Position numbers and translations under genes: made by a program. Positions 57,012 through 64,000 of a stretch of 64,000 nt of DNA are shown here, one piece after another. This DNA is from Parus major (taxonomy: Eukaryota > Chordata > Aves > Passeriformes > Paridae): contig NC_031779.1 of assembly GCF_001522545.3 (NCBI RefSeq), positions 3,644,763 through 3,708,762 on the forward strand. Direction: 5' to 3'. Numbering within the stretch: the stretch's first letter is position 1; every line of letters starts with the position of its first letter. The notes beneath the pieces are model-generated. The model was given only the letters and a program-made list of their open reading frames with translations. It was not told the origin of the DNA and did not search any database.

Positions 57012-60000
57012 GTATGTTATTTGAATTTAGGCTTGTGAATTTTGGGCTTGTGAGTCCCACTGCTTAGAACAGCTCCAGCTGTCTATCCTTGGGCTAGCTG
57101 CAGCTCTTATTGTGAAGAACATGGGGGAGGAGCTGGCAGACCTAGCTGACTATAAAGATACTGTAATATTTAGGAAATGTTAGTTGCTGATATTGGCAGG
57201 TTTCAGTTAAATGGCAGCGAGCCATGCTAGCTAAATATCCAACCCAATAAATCTAAAAGTATGATCAAAGGAAGCTATTTTTATACTTAAAGATACATAT
57301 ATTTGTGTGTGTGTAATGATAGTCCAGTACAATAGTATCTGCTTTAGTGAGTAGAGTGGTGGAAAAGTAACAGTTTTAGAGCAAATAATTTGGTTCTAAG
57401 GACCTGAGTTGGCCCTACATACGCTTTAGGGAGTTTTTTTCCAGACTTACTCCAGTCTTGTCTGGACTAAATGATGCTTTGGGGTCTGACCACATCTTCT
57501 GGTCTCACCTAAAAGTTACCGAGTGTGTGTGGCTTAGGGCCACCCAGCAATGCAAACAAAAGCACAGGAAGTAAGATTAACAAAGAGATTCACATCAAAA
57601 CTACAGTCCTGAATCGAAAATAAAATGCTAATGGAGATGAATGTTACATCCCACTGGCAGTGTGAATGGTCGGTGCTGTACCATTCTTCTGATAACCATT
57701 TGCAGAGGAACCCTCAGTACCTTTAGATGTCAGTAATACCAGTAATTTTTGTTATTTACATGCAGCCTGACCTTTCTCTGTGTTTAAATGCCATTTCAAA
57801 TTCATTGCTGGCTAGCAGGGTTTTAAATTCTGTTTAGCTTTCTTGTGGCACCTGAAGCTTGTAATGCCACACCATAAATGCACTGTGCTGCCCATTGTCT
57901 GTAGTGCTGTTTCTCAGTTTCTTTGCAGTGTTTTTTATCCACAGTCTCTAAGTCATTATTCAGCTTGGTCAATCTCTATTTTCCACTGGCTTATAAACTG
58001 GAAGGGAAAGTAAAATATGCTAAGTTGATGCTAAAATACCATGACATACCTCACTGATTTAGCAGGGAATAAACAAAGAGCAGATCTTGCCTTTTATAGA
58101 TGCAAGCTTCTCTTTGCCAAAGTTGTATAATCTGCCTTTGCCAAAGTTTAATTACACACAGTGTTTGTGGGCCTTTGGAATCACAACCTCAGTTAATTTT
58201 TATTTAAAAAAAATTAAAAAAATCTGTGTTTAAGCATCTCCCCATAAGATTTTTTCATCACAGGCAGGCTGTCATGAAGGAATCAACTGAAAAATGACAT
58301 ATTACCTGTGACTAGAGATGCTCTACATCCTTTGAAGAGACAGCACATGTATGTAGATATTTCTGATCTATCATAGCAAATACTTCGCTCCATCAATGCC
58401 AAGGACAGGAGGATAAATTCTGATACCCAGGTCTTCCCTGATTATTTAGGGAAGATCAGTGAAATCCCAGTTCTCAAAACTGCCTGAATGCTGCAACAGT
58501 CAGAATCCACAGCAGTCAGAAGTGGGATAAGAGGGATCATGGAAGTTCCTTACCCTGTGATCTCAGGACTCTACAAATACAGCAGCTTAATCATGTCAGT
58601 ATTGCTACTGAGCATCCTAATGACAGGCACTTAGGGAAACTTCACACACCAGGATATTTGGGATATGCTGAATGCCACAAAGCCCTGCTTATTATTATTG
58701 TAACAGTTCCTCAGAATACTTAAAAAAAAAGAGAAAGAAATAACTGATTCAATTCTGTTTTGGCTAAAGATTCATTCTTAACATTCAAGAATAGGTTAGT
58801 CCTGCTGTACATAACCACTCAGAATTAAGGGTGTTTTGCCAAACACTTTTCCTTCCTTCTATCACCACTCTGCTTCAGGTGCAGATAAACAGGCTGTTTT
58901 AAACTGAATTTTCCAAGCTTCTCAAGTACAACAGAGGCATCGACAAAACCTTCACCTTTTTCCAGATTTCCAAGGTCAGGCTGGGAATTTCTGTGCCTAC
59001 TTGAATTAGTAATTGTTTTTTCAAATGCTTTTTTCCCAGCTCCCCATTTTTTTCATTTGGGACTACCACCAGTTACTTAAGAGTGAGGTTTGGCTGTTCA
59101 AGAGACAAGTGGCAGCATCTGGCAGACAGCAAGATGATGTAAAGTTTGGAGTGCTTCTTTCTGGCCACTGGAATGAGTTAGAGAATGGAGCTTGAATCAA
59201 AATCCACTAATCAAGATCCACTGTTTTACAGCTGCTTTTGCAGCACACCTGGCAACAGTAAAGTATGTTGGATTGCCATGCAGGATAGAATCCAAATGTT
59301 ATAGGAACTTGTACAGCAAGAGATGGTGGTGTATATTGGATAATTAAGTAGCCCCACGCTCTGTCTGGCTTACAGATGTGAGCAAGGAAAAAAATGGTTT
59401 TGCAGTTTATTTGACATTTCTTGCAAGATAACATTGTGTTGTTGAGCTCATGGTTTATATTTACATGCCTTTTCCTGACATCAGACATTCCTGCTTACCC
59501 AGGACTACCCACTGACTTCTGACATTGGAAACTCAGACTTAAGTCCTTGCACTATTGGAATTAGTCAGGAATGTGAAACATTTCCCACATCTGAACCAAA
59601 TGCAGTGCTGTTGACTGCATCATTAAATTGTAACCTTGCAATGTCAAAGTTGCTGCTAACAACAAAGAAAGAATCCCAACCTGGCAAATGAGAAGGAGCA
59701 GGGAAACTGGAAGAAGATGGTGATAAGCATAAGTGCTATGAACATGTCAGAGCAGAGCAGTTGCTTGGGGGGAAACTGTACCTTTCAATGCATTTCTGAA
59801 GGCATTAGCTGTGCTAAGTGAGGGTGACTTACTGAAGTATTTGGCCAGGGCAGGAGGGCCCAAACATTGAATGTTATGCTGTACCACAAGTTTGCATGGA
59901 CATATTTTCTCTGATTTTGAAATTGCTTCTTCTGCCTGTCAGACAAGAAGAAGCCAGTGGCTCTGCAATTCTCTGAATCACAAGAATGAATTAAATGGGA

Positions 60001-60070
60001 GCTTGAGCATATTTCATCTTTATGTTTTTTAAAACGTGGTTTACATTTTCCTTTTGTCTTTCAAAAACAG
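57012..60070. other. Putative intron or non-coding sequence
   Basis: 3 kb without recognised gene or repeat between two phase-matched candidate exons. Confidence 0.45.
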
Positions 60071-60137
60071 GTACTAAAGGATTGATTCAGTGGATCAGAT
60101 CTCCAGGGTTACATAAACTATCATGGCCTGAATTAAG
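60071..60137 (+). CDS. Candidate internal exon, 22 codons, unrecognised
   Basis: A strong acceptor (TTTTCCTTTTGTCTTTC then AAAAACAG) and an AAG|GTAATT donor bound 67 nt. Entered in phase 1 from the exon at 56891-57011, it reads TKGLIQWIRSPGLHKLSWPE then Leu and two bases, with no stop; the other two frames carry stops. Tryptophan and proline spacing suggests a folded segment rather than noise. A further 35-nt candidate at 60814-60848 would continue the frame but is weak. Confidence 0.45.
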
Positions 60138-61126
60138 GTAATTCTAATGAAGCCATTTTGGTTAACTGATTGAAAGTCTCATGAAAAATCTTTCCCAAGA
60201 TGGTCATTATTTCATTTTGACACATTTGCACTTCTGTGTTTCATCAAATGACTGGTACTGGTGTGAGAAATCAGGGAATAGAAAAACTATCTGGATATTT
60301 GCATTCAAAACTAGATGTTACTAACTCATTTGTGTTCCCAAACCCAAGGGAACTTGCCAGGGCAGGGAATTTTCCTTGCTTTGAATTCTTACCTTTGTGG
60401 TCCAGAACATATCAACCAAAAATGAAAAAGCAGGGGATCAGGGATGTCCTAGTTTCTTGTTGGTCCCAGGATGTTGGTCCCAGGCTCTGTACATTCCCTA
60501 GTGCTGGCAGACTGTACCTCAGCAGAGGAACACTGGCTGTAACATTTCCAGCAGCAGATTGAAGTGCTTGACACTAGTGAGTGCCAGACAAAGTGTGTTA
60601 CTGAGCTGTGTATGATAAGCCTATCTCCAACAGCAACAACTTCTGTAACTTACCCAACTCATTCCCATACCAATTGACATTTTAACTGCACACACACTGC
60701 CTAAAGGATCTCGGGAATTTGCCAAGGGATTAGTTCAGATAACTTAGCATTATCACTGTCCTACCAGCATTGTATCTTCTCTCTACAATGACATGCTTAA
60801 TGGTATTTTCTAGTAAGCAGCAAGCCTCAGCTTGTCACTGTCCTTCAGGTTAAGTTTTTTAAATCTTGGCAAATAGAAGTAGGGATACTCCTGAATAACA
60901 CTGCACTGCAGTCTGTTCCCTCACACTGACCTGGTAGACACCTGGTGTGCTGCAGAAATGCTTCCAGGGGAGTTGCCTAACTGGGTTGGGATGTCCTCTT
61001 TAATCCTGTTTACCTGCAATTATCTATGGTGATAAAAACATGAGTAGAAGTTAGAGATTGCTTTGAACTCCTTCAGAAAATACAGACAAATATTAAACTA
61101 AAAGGCAGGTCAACTGTCCAGCACAG
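60138..61126. other. Non-coding sequence
   Basis: No repeat recognised. It contains only the weak 60814-60848 exon candidate. Confidence 0.4.
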
Positions 61127-62584
61127 TGTAGTGGTTTAGGTTTGCCAATCTGAGTTTCTTGGTCAATGCACCAAATCATGTAGTGGGTTTAGGGTTGGCT
61201 AAAATCACCAGTGCACTTACTAGAATTATGTACTCATTTTTTGCTGTGAGATATGAATTAGGAGGAGGACAAATCAGGCTCAAAACTTAAAAGGTATAAG
61301 GAAAACTTTATTAACAGAACTAAAAGAATAATAAGAATCAGAAGATAACCTTTAGAACGCTTTTCCTCCCCTCCTCATCTTTTCTTTCCCACTGACAGTG
61401 TAGAGACAAAGCCTGGGATTTTCAATCAGTTACTACCTCTACAATAGTCTTTCATCAGTTTTTGTAGGGAGAGGAGTTTTCTCTTGCCATGCCATTCTTC
61501 TTCTCAACAAGAAACAGTTCTCTTGTGGCTTTTTAATTTCCATGGATAGCAGCAGCCCAGAAAAAAAAAAAATAAAAAAATCTGCAATTGTGAAGCTCCT
61601 CCCATTTTCACAGCCTTCCCACAGCTGGGTTCATGGGCCATGTCAACTCATGGGGTACTATTTTAAGGATGAGCTGTTCAAAAGCAAAGCTTCTCTTCAT
61701 CTGTCTCTGTGATCATCTCTGGGAACAGAAGTCTTCTTCTTCTTTCCCTGGGGGCAAAGGGTCTTCATCACTTTCATCTTTCTCTGTTCAGGCTTCTCAA
61801 GGGATCACAGATACTTCAACATCTGCTTTGCTTCATTATGGATGCCCCTTTGTCTACAGTTTGAACACTCCATCCCCCTGTGCTTTCTCATGAATTAAGG
61901 GGATATTCTAGTGTATCACAGTCCATCTCCATGGACTTTCCAGAAGAATTCCAGCCTGATACTGAGGCATCTCCTCATTCTCCTTCCATCTGGGACTTGA
62001 CTCCTTCTTCACTAACCTTGGTGTCTTTACTCTGTCCTTTTCTCTCTCAAGAGAGGATCAATGTTTTGCACATTTCAGTGAAAGAGTTCATCTCTCTCCC
62101 AGTCTGTGGGTGGCTGGATGATCTCTGCTGGGCTTTGGCTGAAGCTGCTTACCATGAAAGCTCTTCAGGGCCATGCTGGGGCTGTGCCAAGATCTCAGGG
62201 GGCCTGGCCAGAACAGTGGTGGCCACTCTGGCTTCATGGCTGGTCTCTGGCCCTGCGTCCTTCCATTTCAGGCCCTTGGCTTCTCCTCCTTGTGCCTGGC
62301 ACTGGGGCTGCGGTGGAGCGGGGCTGGCCTGACTGGCACCGTTACCTCCTCAAAGCTGGAAGCAAGAGAGAGATTTCCTGGCCTTGCCTGCCTTTAAAAT
62401 GCAAATCTCACAGAGGCCGACCCAGCTTCTAAATGGTTTAATAGGTTGTCAATTCTCAGAGCCAGCCAGCTATTGGTTTCTGCCAGGCACAGAGGAAGCT
62501 CTTAGCAGCTTCTCTCAAAAAAATCATTTCTGTGGGTGGCTTTTTCCCTCCTCACCAAATATCAATTAATGCAAAACCAGCACA
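61127..62584 (-). mobile_element. Long antisense LTR element with 5-bp target duplication
   Basis: In plus orientation it runs from TGTAGTGGTTTAGG to AAACCAGCACA and is flanked by CACAG at 61122-61126 and 62585-62589. On the minus strand it begins TGTGCTGGTTTTGC and ends AAACCACTACA, a TG...CA element. An AATAAAG signal (minus strand) lies near 61308, and an octamer (ATTTGCAT) followed by TTTAAA lies near 62392-62405. At 1458 bp it is long for one LTR, and no coding remnant is seen. Open frames on the plus strand are spurious. The TGCTGGTTTT start resembles avian ERVL LTRs. Confidence 0.65.
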
Positions 62585-62711
62585 CACAGTCCATGGGAAT
62601 TCCTCTTCTCCAGGAAAATTGGTTCATGTCATTCCAAGTTAGATGCATATTTGCATCCCTGCAGAGCTCTCTAGGAACTAGAGCAGTGTAAGATCAAAGC
62701 ACCTTTCAGTT

Positions 62712-62850
62712 TCTAGTGCATTTAATCTTACCAAATATCTCTGTGAGGTTTACATGCAATTATCTGACTTTACAGATGAGGTAGAGGCTAAAAGACGTGA
62801 GTGAGGTCATACAGGAAGTCTGTGGGAGGATGAGGTATGGAACTGGCTGT
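62712..62850 (+). repeat. MIR-like SINE fragment
   Basis: The core TTTACAGATGAGGTAGAGGC, preceded by TTTAATCTTACC and CTCTGTGAGGT and followed by GAGGTCATACAGGAAGT, matches the MIR consensus order (fractional identity judged by eye). An ancient, inactive amniote repeat. Confidence 0.75.
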
Positions 62851-64000
62851 TTTCATCTCCTGGGTGAAGCACCACATCCAGTGGGACACCGGAGCTTTGC
62901 CTTTATCACTGCAGCAGAGTCTGGAAGAAAAGGAGAGTCCCTGCTGACAGTGAATGCATTCATGTGAACACATGCATGGAAAGAATGAAGGGAATTCTAT
63001 GTGCAGGTTTACAGCTTTGATCCATCTGTTTATGGTACTGTGATGTGAGCAGAGTAAAGCAAGTCTCCTTTCTAGGTTTCTAGGGAAACCTAGAAAGAAT
63101 GTAGCTCCTCTCCCTGCCGTGGTAGGTTCTGAAACCACCTGGGATGAGAATCTTGGTTCAAGCTGTAGGATATTTATTAATGTAAAATAATAGCTGATGC
63201 TTTTTCAGTGCCTTTGATTTGTGGGTCACACAGGAGTGGGGTGGAGCTTCCTTTGCTCATCGTTCTTCATTGGGAGTGGCTGATTATAAGAGGCCTGTAG
63301 GGAGCACAGGGAACAGGAGCAGGCAAACAGGGGCATGGCATGTTTCTGAGGGTGTGACACAACAGTTGGCACAGGAAGGGCTGCAGGTTTTTCTTTCTTG
63401 CTTTCTTGCTGTTTTTGAGTTTGTTTGGTTTTGGGGTCTCTGTTAGCAATGGTTACGTGATGTAAAATTGTGGTTAGTACAAGTGTATGTAACCAAATGG
63501 AACCCTCCAAAAAGGATGTGTCTGTACAGACCCATTCCTGTGTGGAATGTTTGAGTTTATCAGTGGTGTCAGGGGGTGTTGTGGAGGAAACCTGCCTGTG
63601 GTGTGAACAGGAGTGATCTCCTTTCACTGGTGGCCGAGCTGAGAAAGGAAACTGAAAGGCTAAGGAGTATTAGGGAAAGTGAAAGGGAAATAGATTGCTA
63701 GAGTTCAGTTCTTTCATCCTTGAGAGAGGTCACTGAGAGCTAGAGGACTCCTGTGCCTCCCCCCTGTAAGACAATTGAAGAGCACCTGGTAGATGAAGAT
63801 TTTAGAGGTGTGGGTGGAAGTCTTTCCATGAGAAGGGGGCAGGAATGGTACCTTGGGGTAGGTGTTGTGCTGCATCTGAATTGTGGCTATTCCAAGGTAT
63901 GTGTAAAGAAGGTAGTGTTCACTGCTTGGTCTACCTCACCCAAATGTATCTTTGGAGATACAAATAGAAAGGAAACAAAAATATGTTAAAAGATAATCTA
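62851..64000. other. Non-coding sequence at window edge
   Basis: No gene recognised. A good donor (CAAG|GTATGT at 63897) and a long pyrimidine acceptor (ending GTTAG at 63446-63450) exist, but no coding-like frame links them. Confidence 0.4.

Noticed and set aside
61633..62432. Overlapping plus-strand open frames of 86-150 codons
   Set aside because: They lie entirely inside an antisense LTR element with clear ends and target duplication.
24401..64000. Search for talin-2 (TLN2) 3' exons, the expected upstream neighbour of TPM1
   Set aside because: No minus-strand segment resembling the talin C-terminus was found; the gene probably lies beyond the window.

Overview
The window looks like avian nuclear DNA, most likely from a songbird. 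The exons are vertebrate, and the repeats are bird-type endogenous retroviruses (ERVL, ERVK-like and unplaced LTRs) plus one old MIR-like SINE. No LINE was recognised by eye. The species call is an inference; a database search would settle it.

Region 1 (about 3.7-24.5 kb, minus strand) is the complete TPM1 (alpha-tropomyosin) gene. All 15 alternative exons can be placed: 1a, 2a, 2b, 1b, 3, 4, 5, 6a, 6b, 7, 8, 9a, 9b, 9c and 9d. Their lengths and phases add up exactly to the known isoform sizes: 284 residues for striated muscle (1a-2b-3-4-5-6b-7-8-9a-9b) and for 1a...9d; 281 for 1a...9c; 248 for 1b...9d; and 245 for 1b...9c. Two promoters are implied by two CpG-dense blocks, one over exon 1a (about 22.8-24.4 kb) and one over exon 1b (about 19.4-20.3 kb). 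The mutually exclusive pair 2a/2b is separated by only 178 nt, with a good branch-point sequence 35 nt from the 2a donor, followed by a long pyrimidine tract. This is the architecture known to enforce exclusive splicing in this gene.

Region 2 (0-3.7 kb, downstream of TPM1) holds one possible plus-strand exon at 190-374 of unknown gene and a solo LTR at 2546-2972.

Region 3 (24.5-64 kb, upstream of TPM1) is AT-rich, repeat-bearing and mostly without recognised genes. It carries LTRs at 25.5-26.3, 27.2-27.8, 33.5-34.0, 35.6-36.25 (with an assembly gap inside) and 61.1-62.6 kb. It also carries a deleted ERVL provirus at 30.2-32.3 kb with broken integrase, and the 5' end of an antisense ERVK-like provirus at 52.1-54.5 kb whose leader and gag have been expanded by two minisatellites.

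The most interesting unexplained signal in region 3 is a set of plus-strand exon candidates at 28048-28082, 45821-46052, 56891-57011 and 60071-60137. They have canonical GT-AG borders and their reading phases fit one another in order. They may be a previously undescribed gene divergent from TPM1. I do not recognise the protein.
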